From positions 248,001-312,000 of the forward strand of contig JAYKKR010000023.1 in NCBI GenBank assembly GCA_036971615.1: a stretch of DNA of 64,000 bases. The letters are read 5' to 3'. Shown here piece by piece: positions 1 through 10,875 of the stretch. Positions within the stretch are counted from its first letter, which is position 1. Every line of letters starts with the position of its first letter. The position numbers and the translations under genes are program-made. Below the pieces are notes generated by a model. That model was not told the origin of the DNA, did not search any database, and was given only the letters and a program-made list of their open reading frames with translations. The DNA is from Amyloporia xantha (taxonomy: Eukaryota > Basidiomycota > Agaricomycetes > Polyporales > Adustoporiaceae).

Positions 1-1347
1 TGGCGTTGCTGCGCTTGCAGCAACCGTAGCTCGCACACCCTGGCGCGGAGTGTAAGGTTTGTCCTTGCAGGACGGACAGTCCTTCCGACGATACCCCGGC
101 TTCCCGCAGCCGTAACAGGAGCCGTTGAATTTTCCATCACCAACAGCCGCGATAGTAGAAGAAGCGGCGGTCTGTTGGCGACCTTGTGACGTACGAGCCC
201 CACCCCGAGCGAACATATTGAGATCCGGACGGCGCGCGCGGCTTATGTCAAGGATCTGTTCGACGGCGAGGACTCGTTTCTCGGCGCTGACCCAGTCGTC
301 GAAAGGTTCGAGCTCGATCTTGCGGTAGATGCGGGAGGGGATGCCGCTAAGGTACTTGTCACGGAGTTCCAGCTTTCCGTAGCCAGAACGGTCCGCCGGA
401 CCCTTGAATTGAGCGGAGAACTGTGCGGCAGTTCTCGAGTCGCGCAAGTTACGAGCGCAGATTTTGGTGAGCTCGACTTGTGCGGCGGCTGCGTCGTCGA
501 TATGTCCGAAGCGGGCGGTGAAGGCGTCAGTGAAAGCCTTACGCGTGGCGAAAGGGGTGCGGCCAGCTGCGTAGTCCGCTAGGAAGGGAGTGCCCCATTC
601 GCGAGCTTTTCCGTCGAGAAGGCTGATCGCGACCTGAATCTGTAGCTTGACGGAAGCTAGGTCCGTATTGTAGTCGAGATATTCTGAGAGTTGGGCGAGG
701 TACCGTTTACATTCCACAACGCTCTCGCCATCGTAGTGTTGGGGAAGGAGAAGCTTCGCAATGCCTTTGTCTACAGCCATTACCGTCGCGGGGGAGGTCG
801 TAGTTTGCTGCGAGGGCGGAGGCGGTGGTTGTTGCTGCGAAGCGGTCGTGTGACGCGGGGTAGGACGGGTGGTCTGACGGCCACGCGGCGCCGACGACGA
901 GGCGGAGGTGACGGGCTGAGATACGACAGGGACTGTCGGCTGCGTAGACTCGGACTGCGCAATTCCTCTTTGGGTTCCCGCAGGTGGATTCGCTCGCGAG
1001 ACAGGGGGAGTAGGGAGATGGGAGACTCCTCCTTCTTGACTTTGGCTGCGGCTAACGCTGCCGCCAGGTCGAGGAATAGACGAGCCAGGGGTGGCAGGTC
1101 GAGAGGGAACGGGGGTGGTGTGACGTGAGAGTGAAGCGTGCTCGCTCCTTGGTCCTGCGGGATGTTGGACGCGTCGGATAGGAACAAATCGATTATTCGG
1201 GGAAGGCTCGGTGATGGAGCGCGGGGTTCGATTGGGACACGGCTGCCGGGGGCAATCGAACCAGTTGTTTTCCTCGAAGTAGCAGTCGGTTTGGTCCTGG
1301 GTGTCGAAGGCGTGAACGAGTCCGTGACAGTGGAGTTCTTCTGCCAC
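1..1347 (-). CDS. gag: Chromovirus Gag, copy 1 (C-terminus beyond window edge)
   Basis: Copy of the Gag reading frame described at 30,326-31,822, cut by the left edge of the window. The zinc-knuckle region lies near 65-125, read on the minus strand, and has Tyr where the family has His. One substitution (176) changes a His to Gln relative to copy 2. The remaining element (pol, and any nested insertion) would lie left of the window. The 405 bp between the start and the LTR (1,348-1,752) is the untranslated leader, in which I saw no clear tRNA primer-binding site beginning with TGG. Confidence 0.75.
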   Translation of the reverse strand, partial: MAEELHCHGLVHAFDTQDQTDCYFEENNWFDCPRQPCPNRTPRSITEPSPNNRFVPIRRVQHPAGPRSEHASLSRHTTPVPSRPATPGSSIPRPGGSVSRSQSQEGGVSHLPTPPVSRANPPAGTQRGIAQSESTQPTVPVVSQPVTSASSSAPRGRQTTRPTPRHTTASQQQPPPPPSQQTTTSPATVMAVDKGIAKLLLPQHYDGESVVECKRYLAQLSEYLDYNTDLASVKLQIQVAISLLDGKAREWGTPFLADYAAGRTPFATRKAFTDAFTARFGHIDDAAAAQVELTKICARNLRDSRTAAQFSAQFKGPADRSGYGKLELRDKYLSGIPSRIYRKIELEPFDDWVSAEKRVLAVEQILDISRARRPDLNMFARGGARTSQGRQQTAASSTIAAVGDGKFNGSCYGCGKPGYRRKDCPSCKDKPYTPRQGVRATVAASAATP

Positions 1348-1752
1348 GATGGATGGAGGGAGGGAAGGTGCGCGTACGTAAGAAAGACCGTGGAACTAAA
1401 GGGTATAGTACGGCGCCCAAGAGATCCCCTAGTGGTTCGCAATTCACGTAGGACCCAATACAGCTTTTGACTATTATGCTGCAGGAATCTGCGCTACGCG
1501 TTGGTTACCCAACAAGAAACGCCCACTGAAGTGCAGTTTCTGAAAGCTCGTTCCACTAGTGGTGGCGATGTGTCTACTATCTACTTATGGCTTTCTGGAG
1601 ATGGCGTCACGAGCACCGGGTCCCCGCCTATTCCACAGTAAAGGTATTCTACGACGTGTAGTAGAGGTGCGCACCACCCAACCTATTGGAAGTGAAAGGG
1701 ATATGAGAGTTCGTTTGGTGAACGCCGGCAGCGATGGGGAGTTTCGACCTAG

Positions 1753-2321
1753 TGTCGCGACTTAGAGTCAAGCGACAGGGGAAGAACAAACCTAAAAGGC
1801 TGAGGGCGTTCGACTAGGTCCTACCGAAGCGATGACGAGCTATGCTCAAGTCTAAGGCTAGGGACAAGATAAATAGATGTAAGTGATGGTAAGTAGGTAC
1901 AGGCAGGCTTGGCTTACCTAGGGACAAGAGGTCGAAACTGAAGTCCCCAGGCAGAGGCGTACTACTTATATACTACAAGAGTTCAGGGCAGGCTAGCTAC
2001 ATGGTCCGTGCGCAGGTGGTCTGTGCGCAGCCTGAGTAAGCAGGCTATGAGTCATAAGTGATGTCGTGAGCGGAGCCCGGCGGGGCCCGAGGTCGGCCGG
2101 CACCGTGCTTAAGTAAACGTCCGTAAAGGGAAGGCGGGACGGGGTCCGTGGGAAGGGAACATGTGACCTGTAATGGTCGACGCGTCTAAGTCCATGAACA
2201 AGGAGCTTGCGATGTGTACAGTAGAATGGCCGTTCGAATAAGAGGGGAAAATAACGATGAGTAAAAGGAGAAAATCGTCCGTATATAGAAAGGAAGAAAC
2301 GCTCGATGTCAACTCGTGACA
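1753..2321 (-). repeat. 5' LTR of chromovirus, copy 1
   Basis: A 569-bp long terminal repeat bounded by TGTCGCGAC and CTCGTGACA (imperfect inverted ends, TG...CA). It is the same sequence and length as 13,505-14,073 and 32,228-32,796. The element is transcribed on the minus strand, so this is its 5' LTR, and GTCTC follows at 2,322-2,326 as the target duplication. It interrupts the RasGEF gene. Confidence 0.9.
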
Positions 2322-4265
2322 GTCTCTCCCAACGCCCAATGAAATCTACAGATCAATAGATGACCGAGATCCAGCGCCGAGATGTAGGTCCGATACGTCA
2401 AGAAGAAGACCAGCAATTCGTCATAGTTCAATTCGCTCGTCAGCTGGGCGATCCATCTTTCTATAGTGGCCGCAACCAACATCTTCATCGGACCTTCCCT
2501 AGGAGAGACGCCGGGTGCATCTGCTTCAGGAGAGGCTGTCGTGCCTTTGGCTTTCAGACTCTTCTTCCGTGATACACCTGAGCTGACAGATGATAGATCC
2601 GTCATACTGGTATGGGCTATGTCCTCCTGTTCTTCTGCCTGCACATCACCCCATATTACGAACCGAGGGTCGTCGCGGGGAGCAGCAGTTTCATCAGCCC
2701 TGAGAGACAATTTAATTGTCGTCTCCTGCAGAAGTCGACGAGATTCTGTCCAAAGAAGGCAGCCCGCGGGATGTTTGTAGCACATCAAAGACCTCTGTTG
2801 AATATGGCGAGTGCATGATCGTTTCATCCCGAGGCGTGAGTCCAGTGCGTGCCGTGTCCTGTGGGGCAACGAACACCGACGTCCGTCCCTCGGGCAAGGT
2901 CTGCCCAACATCCAGAGGAAGATGGATGGCTGAAGATACACCACGTGTCAACTTGCCTTGGTGGTCGGCACGAGCCGTCAAGCCAGACTCGAAGGACTGC
3001 ATCTCTCGCAACGCGGGAGAGGACGAGAGATGAGAAGGTGAGCGCCATGATGGTGAATCGAAGGATACCCCCTGGCCAAACGGGTGCACTATGATCTCCG
3101 GTGCACCATCCTGGTTAGACGGGCCTGCATGTGAGTGGTCATTGGAGAGTTGAAGACTGCGCCTCGATGAGGATGCAGAGCTGGAAGCCAGGGAGGGACC
3201 CTGCGGCCAGGACATTATGTCCGCAAATATTTCCCTCTGCGCAGTCTTCGTTGGCTCAACTGCAACCGAAGGCGGACGGAACGCATCGGCACTTGAGACG
3301 CTGTGCGCGTGCGGTCTGCCCGTGGACTGGCTCTGTGAGGTGGGCTGCACAGCCTTGTCTGACTCGGCACCAAGCTGGTTTGGTATGGAGCGAGTCTTCC
3401 GGAGTTTTCGGGTAGGCGGTGATCGTGTGCCGTCCGGAGTGCTCGCGTGGTGAGTCACAGACATGGTGCCATTCTTGAAAACCGAGGCCGGCAGAAATGA
3501 GTGCACGCTCATGCGAGAACGCCTTCGCGCTTGCGGTGAGTGAGGATACGATTTACGCGGGTCTCGGGTCGGCGTGTACTGCTTACTGACGCGCTGTTCA
3601 GCATCCTCTGCTGAGGCCGCAGGGGCAGATAGCTCTCGCAGACTGAACGGTTCTTGTCAGTCTACTCCCAATTTGTCACGCACAAGGTACATACCCAACG
3701 CGATACATCTGTTTGCCATGTTGATTGATAAACGCTGTGATCGCGTACGGCGAACGAATGTCCTTGCCAACGCCGATATATTGATCGTACCGTCTCTTCA
3801 GCTCACGAGCAGCCGCGCCAGAGGAGGTTTCCACAAAGCTGCCGTCCGCTACGTAACGTGTTCGCACATCAAGCTACATTCCACCATGCTACGATTGATC
3901 GACTCACGCGCGATAGATATGTCAGCTCCAGCAACCTCTGGAGGTAGCTCGAACTCGGGCGAAGGGACATCATCACTAGTAAGGGTTTCTGTAGTTGGCA
4001 ATGTATTCTGTACACTGGGAGCTGAAGCCGCTGCAAGAGGAAGGCGATCTTGACTGACACTTGGGCTCGGAGCAGTAGATGTTGAAGATGAAAAAGCAGG
4101 CTCAGAAAGAAGTGAAGAAGATGCAGCTTCCAAAGGAATTTCATCAAGCATTCCAGGAGACTGAAAGGATGAAAACGAATCCGTCGGCGTGCCAGACGAG
4201 TGAACGACTGTTGCGCCAGATACGGAGGTGCCGTCAACGACTGTAGTGAGTGGCATGGTTTGCAC
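2322..4265 (-). pseudogene. RasGEF-family gene, 5' part, copy 1 (frameshifted, LTR-interrupted)
   Basis: Copy 1 of the gene described at 32,797-34,739. The frame is broken by one extra A at 2,730: the N-terminal portion (from 3,512 down) ends early at 2,712, and the RasGEF-N portion is open only in another frame (2,309-2,944). The coding sequence then runs into the LTR at 2,321, where the last residues come from the retroelement. Exons visible are 3,849-4,265 (Ser/Pro-rich), 3,676-3,867 (contains the SPYAITAFINQHGKQMYRVG block) and about 3,660-2,322. The 3' part of this copy would lie left of the window. It cannot make an exchange factor as read. Confidence 0.75.
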
Positions 4266-5539
4266 AATATGTCAGACTCGGATTGCTAGACTAGTGGAAC
4301 ATTGCACAGTTGGCCTGATTGCATGCGCCTGCTAGATGAATGGCGAGGACAAAGATACAGAGCTGAGGGTGCAGGTCAACCTGCGATCCCTTCTGACCGA
4401 GACCGATAGTGAGACTCGAGAACTCGCTATACAGATACGTTAAAGCTGCAGACACAGCCCTTGGAACTGTAGACAAGTCAAGCACTGCGAAGATTAGTGC
4501 TAATAGAGTACTTGCTATTCCTCGTGATGTGTCTATGGCTTACGTCATCTGCACCCAGAAGGGCTTCACACAATAAGCCGCAGTGAGAAGCAAGCCCCTC
4601 GCGTCTCAGCTCCGTCCGCCGTAGCAGTAGCTGCGAGTACTCCGTCTCCGCTGTCCGCACAGCCCAATCGACCGTTCCTCGAGCCTCAACGACGCTTGCC
4701 CGCGCTACGCACGCAGAGCAGTAGAAAACTCAACTCAAGATGGCTATCTGAGTAGCCCCGTAAGCTTGTACGTCTCTTCCCGTGTTCCTCACGCTCTGCG
4801 CTCAGTACACTGCGCGAATGCGCTCCCGAACGCGCTGAACAGCAACGCGCGATGAGCGAGCGTCCGGACACCAGGAGCAACGTTCCCCCGACACGGCTCC
4901 CGTGAGTGCAGATACCCGCTATGCGCGCGTCCGTACACAGCCGACGGCAAGAGCGACGCGAGAGAACTACGCTGGACCGGCGCAGCTCTTTCAAGGCATC
5001 AGGCGCACGCGCGCTGCGAGGAGTTCGTCGTCGGTACGTCATATTGAGCATGGATACATCTTGTTTCTATTCACATGTTCGTCTAGCTACTCTTTGACAG
5101 ATCCTCCCCTCCCGGTGCTTACATGTCCCCATCCCGGACCTATGCTGGACACACCCGCGGCCGACCACACCCGCGTGCTGTGCGCTGGCACCGGCAAGCT
5201 GTACAGCCATCCCCGTCTCCATCCGCGCGCCCTGCTCGTCGAACAGCAAGGACGGAGGGCACAGCCGAAGACGGACGGGCGCATCCATGGTGCAGACGCG
5301 TACCGCGCGTCGTTACATGGTATGGCAAGACAAGAGTGGGGGCGCGTGAACTGACAGCGAAACGGATACGTGCCGCTGTCCTCGCTCCGCCTGCACGGCT
5401 CGTTCGCTGCGTACGGCCCCGATCCCTCAGACTTCAAGACCATCAGGGCAGCCCCCGCACCGTCCGCTGTCCGGGGTACACTCGCGCAGCAGAGCGTTCG
5501 CGTTCGGCAGGGGGCGGTCTTTCTCGCGAACGAGAGCCG
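4266..5539. other. Upstream region of RasGEF gene, copy 1; no firm gene
   Basis: About 1.3 kb upstream of the RasGEF exons. A possible divergent plus-strand gene starts with an ATG at 4,852 followed by a GTGAGT donor at 4,902, a GTACGT donor near 5,033 and an acceptor near 5,100, then an open stretch to 5,354. The splice phases cannot be settled and the product has no recognisable domain. The open stretch survives in copy 2 because two indels there (2 nt and 1 nt) compensate each other. The region probably also holds the promoter and first exons of the RasGEF gene. Confidence 0.3.
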
Positions 5540-6130
5540 CTCTCGCTATTGACGTGTGCGCTCGTTCGCGAAACGCGCTCCTCTTGCGTGGCCTACCACT
5601 CGAAGCTGCGAATATCACCCGATTCCGGCTCCCCCGTCGGCCTGACGCTCCCTTGTCTACTCACGCGCCCCTCTCTCATCGCTGTCAACGCGTACACGGC
5701 GTCCGCACACAAGTGCGAACGAGAGCCGTTCTCGCTCTTGGCGTATGCGCTCGCCCGTGGAGTGCGCTCCCTGTCTGTGGTGAACTTCTCAGACCTGCCG
5801 CCCGACGTACGCTCTCCCTGCGTCACCATACATTCCCGCACCCCCGTCGGCATCACGCTCCCTTGTCCATTCGTGCCCCCTCCAGCATCCTCTCGCTTCT
5901 CACTGTCAGCGCATGCACGGCGTCCGTGCACGGCGTGCAGAACTACGATAAAGCGGGCCGAATAGCAGACCGCTCGACCCCCGCACTCTGCACATCTCGA
6001 CACCACGGAGAGACGCGCTCTCCACTCGAACAGCGGCAGCGCGATACCCAGCGCGATGCGCTTCTCATGACTCTGTCACCCCCCGTACTCCCCTCGTTTC
6101 TCGCTGTCAACGCCAAGAAGGCCCCAAGCA
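5540..6130. repeat. Degenerate 210-bp tandem repeat, copy 1
   Basis: Two diverged units in direct orientation, recognisable by GTCGGCCTGACGCTCCC near 5,638 and GTCGGCATCACGCTCCC near 5,848, and by CGAACGAGAGCCG near 5,529 and 5,718. A weaker third echo (CCCCGTACTCCCCTCG) lies near 6,083. The spacing of about 210 bp is a multiple of three and the plus-strand frame stays open across both units. The same structure is at about 36,030-36,620. Confidence 0.55.
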
Positions 6131-6826
6131 CAACCGCGATCGAGTAGACGATCGACTCGTGCGCGGTGCGTCCAAAACACGAACTAACTACTTATGTGCT
6201 ATCTACAGCGCCCCGTAACATTCAGATTCCGCCCGCCCATCACTCGCTATCTACGCACAAGCGAAGATGCGTCGCCCTGCCAGTCTCGTACACCGCGTGA
6301 TTCAAGCTGCGCGGATACCGGTTCTGCGGGGGCAGGTGGACTTGGTTGAGAGAGCGGGTGGGTGGCGCTTTGCTCAGAGGGATAAGCCATTATCGTGGAT
6401 TGTTCGGCGCGAGTGAGGGCGGATACCAAGAGCGGGGAGGGGGTGAGGGTGAGTCCGTATGGGCGTGCGTGAGCGAGCGATGCTCGTCGGACAGCCGGCT
6501 GAGAGGTAGCTGGTATTATCTAACATTCCATGTAAATACTTTCGATCAGTTTCGTTCAATACATGCGTCCGGTGACAGACGAAACTCACCGTCAGATCGG
6601 ACCGACGTGAACGTCGGCGCGTGAGGTATGTACGTATTGCGCTTGCGGATACGTCCGCACAGGCCATGGTACGCGATGTTAGCAACGCGAATGCAATCGC
6701 GATCCCCACATCTGGCAAGAAACGCATGCTTATGCGCATCTAATATTCACCTGTAGATCAACCTGTAATGACAAGCCTGGGATGCTCGAGTCCTGTCAGC
6801 CAGCATGACATTTCCGTCCAGAACGA

Positions 6827-7195
6827 CTAGTACTCACCAGAGGAGAACACCCTCCCAGCCGGTATGAGCGACGCCGTCAGCAGCTGACGGGGCGCGTTCG
6901 TGCAGGTGCGCCGTGAATGAGCGGCGCACGGGTATGCCATCGGATTGGCTGGCAAGGCCTGCCCGCGTTCACGGACCGGGGCAGGGTGATACGTCTGAGA
7001 TGGGCCTAGGGGGTGCTCTGTATTAGCCATGGGAGGAGCTGAAGGTTTAGACATCAATCTCTGGGAAGAACCGAATGTGATCGACGTACCGGTCCACTCC
7101 AGCCTATGTCGATGAGCGCGCGGCTGTGCGCTGACGGAGGTGGTGAGCAGTAAGGAGGAAAGGATGTGCAAGCTCACCATGAACACGACGAACAC
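6827..7195 (-). CDS. Possible small secreted protein, copy 1
   Basis: A 122-residue frame that begins with a good signal-peptide candidate: a hydrophobic stretch FMVSLHILSSLLLTTSVSA followed by QP. The remainder is rich in Pro, Arg, Ala and Ser with two cysteines near the C-terminus. A strong GTGAGT donor (6,832-6,837) lies four codons before the stop. Both the unspliced reading and splicing to the acceptor at the end of CTACAG (about 6,755) give the same last residues, Gly-Glu-Tyr-stop. The frame is also open upstream of the ATG, so the hydrophobic stretch could instead be a membrane segment of a longer spliced protein. No family is recognised. An identical frame is at 37,322-37,690. Confidence 0.35.
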   Translation of the reverse strand: MFVVFMVSLHILSSLLLTTSVSAQPRAHRHRLEWTGTSITFGSSQRLMSKPSAPPMANTEHPLGPSQTYHPAPVRERGQALPANPMAYPCAAHSRRTCTNAPRQLLTASLIPAGRVFSSGEY

Positions 7196-10100
7196 GTATT
7201 GAGAACGGGACGCGATGTCAGAGTTGATGTAGCGCTGAGCGCGGAATGGGGTCGACGATGACAGGAGTAGCAGGGCGATAGGAGAGCAGACCCGGAGATT
7301 GTGAAGAGAGGATAGGAGGAGAGAGAGGTGCTGACTTCAATCAGCCGTTGCACCCCAGCTTATATCCTCCCCAGTACTGCCTTCTCACGCCAGATCATCC
7401 CATTGTTCTCCCTTCGGCATCCGTGTCCTCGCATCCAGTATCCGCAATGTCGTACACGGAGAGCAACCGCTTCAAGGCTGACGGCACGCCAAGGATTCGC
7501 ATTCAAAGCGAAACGGCGGTGTTCGCCGTGAAACCGCCCGTGTGCGTATTCCGACGTGATCGATCAAATGGCGAAGCGCAGACGCGCCACTAGATGCGCC
7601 CGGCGGAATGCTGGATGGAAGCCAGCCAGGAGGACAGGATCTGGCGGGTTCGCGAATATCCCGCTCCGTCCGCCACGTCTTGAGGATTCAGGCAAGGAGC
7701 TCTTCCTCTTCGATGGGCGCGCAACAGCCTTGAATTGGGGTCAGCAACCTTGTGAGGAAATGCATTAGGACGAACTCACCGGTCCGACTGTCCTGCGATA
7801 CTTCGCAACAGGTTGTACCTCTGCCGGAGCACCATACCCGGGGGCAGACGTCCGCTCGCCAGTATTCTCGTCGCTGTTCGGCGTCAACTAGCAAGCCGAA
7901 TATAATTCGTTAGCCCTGAAATCAACGGAGCCGGAATAAAGGATCAGTAGACAAACGGTCGAACCAGCGACAAGTTCCGTAACTGCTGACTTACGCGAGA
8001 CGCCGCGCTACATAATGCGTCTTGAAAGAACCAGCCTTGATCAATGCCAAGGCGTCACACAATACATGGAATATGCATTGCACGGTATTCGAGCCATGGT
8101 CCTAGGAATCACTCCTCACTTACTATTCAGTTTCGAGGCAAGCCTTTGTGAATGGTGCAGCCCCTCCCTGCTACTGCTTAGGTCATACAATCTGTGAATG
8201 GCTGACAGCTGTTGCCCGAAAGAGCGGAATCAGATCGGCAATATTGTAAGGATGCATCGAGAATACGTACACACCAGAGAAGTACTGCATATTGCTCTTG
8301 GGAATGTACGTCGGCGTATGTACTGCCAGTGCGTAAGCACCATGGCAGCGAGAAGCAGTGCCGCGTTCAGGCGGGTAGACCGAGTCCATCAGAAGGAACG
8401 GGAATACAAACGAATATTGTGAAACACCGTGAAGCCATGACCACAGTCACAGTGATCGAGCGCTGAACGCCAGCCGGACTGACGTTTTGCGCATGCCGTC
8501 TTCTCTGGATCTGTCGGGTCTGTGGCACACATCATGAATGGATATGCAATATAGCATGTTCTTCTTCGTTCGCTCCGAGTCATATGGTAGAGTACATATC
8601 GAGTATATAACTATCTACGGGGTTAGAAAACCATGTCAGCAAATGGATGCGAAAGCGTATCAACAGGGGAATACTCACTCTACAGTGGTTTCCTGTCCAT
8701 TACAATTCAGTTGCTGCAACGCAAATCATCCCGCATCTCCTGGCAACTGCTCCCTCTGCCGGCTGCTAGGTGAGATCCGGCACACTCCTATATGCACTGC
8801 ACCAAAGAATGGAGGCGTACGAGAGAGCTTCCCTGTCACAATTGAACCTGAGATTCTCCGAAAGTAATCGGCGAGAAATAGGGAAAATACATGTGACAGG
8901 AAAATACATACACGACGTGACATCTAAGCGGGATACGGAGATGGAGTGATCGCAGAATTGATCCGCTTCGGGTCGAATAGTCCAATTCTGCGCTTGCTAA
9001 GATATTGAGGTGCGGAATAGAGGCCAAGTCATGTCAACATGAGCCTCAAGCCAAGATCGGCTGAAATCCCGGAGAATATAATTGTCCTCATCATCCGGGT
9101 GAGCGTCAAGTTCGAAGTAACCGAGTACAGAGGATATTTTGAGCCCAGCCGAGATGAGATAGAGCACGAGAGAACCAGAGCAATTCAGCACGAGTTTCAG
9201 TCATAGTAAGAGCTTGAGAATCCACTGATCGCCGGCCACAATCACCTGCCAACGTAGACGGAGAGCAATTCACGTTAGAGAATATGTATATGCAAGAACA
9301 GACTGTCGATGCGATACTATTGAGGTGGACAGGAAAGCCTCGTACTCAGAGGAGAAAGCAGAAAGTTTCAAACTCGGAGGACGAGTGGTTGTGGCTGAAA
9401 CCAAATCGGGATACGCGTCTAATCAAGATCTCACCGATCACTCTCACTGTCGCTCGAACTTCGTCGAGCTCTCGTCCATGCTGAACTCGTTCAATACTAC
9501 CTGGGCAACACATTCATCCAAATACCCTTCTACAGTCTCTAATATGACCGTCCGCACTGCTTCCGTCACTCAGTGGTACTCGGATAGCTCAGTCAATTTC
9601 TGTTTTAACGTCTCGGCTTCTTATCTGAGTCGGCAGGTTCGGCTCAGTCCCCGACAGATATTAAGGCTTGCGCATACTCGGCAGCATGGTGAGAACGGGA
9701 CCATACTGGTGCTATGTATAACAGAGCGGGCCCGTTGTCCAATCAGTCCATAGATCTACTGTGTGCCAAGCTGTGGCAATGCAGCAGCAGATTAGCTCGA
9801 GCTGTGATTTGGCTCAGTCCCTATGAGCCGTGAGACATAGGTTAGCCTTCCACAACTCCGTGTGAAATTGAGCAATCTGTCTAATCATCAGTTTCTACCT
9901 ATTGCTGTGAGCCGTGCACCTTGGCCACCATTAGAACTTGAATTTGAATTAAATCCTTAGGATTATCTTATCAGCAATGTTGGACGGCTGTGAGGGGCGA
10001 CCAGAGTAGTAACAGTAACAGTCGTTCACTGTTACTATTCAGCGGTCTTATTCGGCAGATGTGGACCATGCGCACAGGGACCTTACTATATGAGGCAATC

Positions 10101-10214
10101 AGTCCGGCCACAGCGAAGGCATCCCAGAAAGTCACGGCAGTCACGTGGAAAGCCTTGTATGAAGCCGGCCTGTCCCAATTATACGCCCTATCTCGTTAAA
10201 TGCGTGAACGAGGC
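7196..10214. other. Unresolved region, copy 1, with scattered splice-like signals
   Basis: About 3 kb without a gene I can support. A cysteine-rich minus-strand exon is plausible at 7,773-7,889: it is preceded by an acceptor TTGCTAG, followed by a GTGAGT donor, and encodes four Cys including a CSGRGTTCC block. A minus-strand segment ending at a GTAAGT near 7,991 (with GWFFQDALC) may be its upstream exon. Together they could be an extracellular domain of a fungal membrane or secreted protein. A plus-strand frame at 9,325-9,753 has no recognisable domain. Confidence 0.3.
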
Positions 10215-10345
10215 TTTAGCGTGCCCACCTGAGCGCGCCCGGTTCGGGGGAACCCCCGAGCGCAGCGAGGGAGGGGAGGGCGCGCGAATGGTGGGCCCTC
10301 TTCGCGCGCCCGGCAAAATTCCTGCCCACCGCGGACCCTTACCAT
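10215..10345. repeat. GC-rich hairpin cluster, copy 1
   Basis: Two strong palindromes sit in a GC island in otherwise AT-rich DNA. One is TCGGGGG-AA-CCCCCGA at 10,244-10,259. The other is GGGCGCGCGAA (10,278-10,288) paired with TTCGCGCGCCC (10,301-10,311) around 12 nt. GTGCCCACC and GGTGGGC flank them as a longer imperfect pair. The second copy is at about 40,710-40,840. Function unknown; possibly a relic of a mobile element end. Confidence 0.55.
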
Positions 10346-10875
10346 TTATAGAAAACACCGCGATCGGCAGTAACATTGAGGTGAGAGTTACTATTACTAC
10401 TCTGGTATATACTCGACGGCTGTGGACTGATCCGTGTGAAATCGCAACAAACACGACAGAAACCCTAGTCTCAGGTTACTTTTGAATTTATTGTGATGAG
10501 GTGAAATAACTATCTCGGAAAGGCACAAACACTATGCCAAGCTGTGTCAGACGTAAATGCATGCTAAGAATCACTTGAGAATTTGTCAATATGTCAACGG
10601 CTGCAAAATTCACACAGTAGTAAATTCAAATGATTAAATTAATCAGTGGTAACCATCAGCTCAACAAGCGCTTTGAGGGATATTTTCACTTGGCACGTAG
10701 ACTGCCGAACATCAGACTGGCTGTCTGCACACTAAGGGAAAGATCCGAGTGCTCTGAATGGGCCTACATACCCTCGGTAACCCTCCGCTGATTCCATGTA
10801 TATAAGACCACTTACAGTGTGACCGTGAGGCAAAAGCTATGTTTTCTTGCCCCGCTATTATGCTTGTACATTCCA

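Larger units (their letters stand above)
1..10875 (+). repeat. Segmental duplication, copy 1 (left end outside window)
   Basis: This stretch matches 30,476-41,370 almost base for base. The offset is 30,475 at the left, 30,474 after 2,730, 30,494 after about 4,593 and 30,495 near 10,875, so only small indels and a few substitutions separate the copies (for example T/G at 176, T/C at 8,157, G/A at 8,373). Identity stops abruptly after GTACATTCCA at 10,875, where copy 2 continues with unrelated sequence. Both copies carry the same LTR insertion in the same gene, so the duplication is younger than that insertion. With a 30,495-bp period the most economical model is a head-to-tail duplication with its junction at 10,875/10,876. 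Confidence 0.93.

Noticed and set aside
780..1442. 220-residue frame, repeated at 31,255-31,917
   Set aside because: It is a Ser/Pro/Arg-rich shadow of Gag in another minus-strand frame. The Gag frame carries the capsid and zinc-knuckle motifs.
1753..2321. Solo LTR
   Set aside because: Gag continues on its inner side to the window edge, and GTCTC is present only on the outer side here, so it is the 5' LTR of an element cut by the window.
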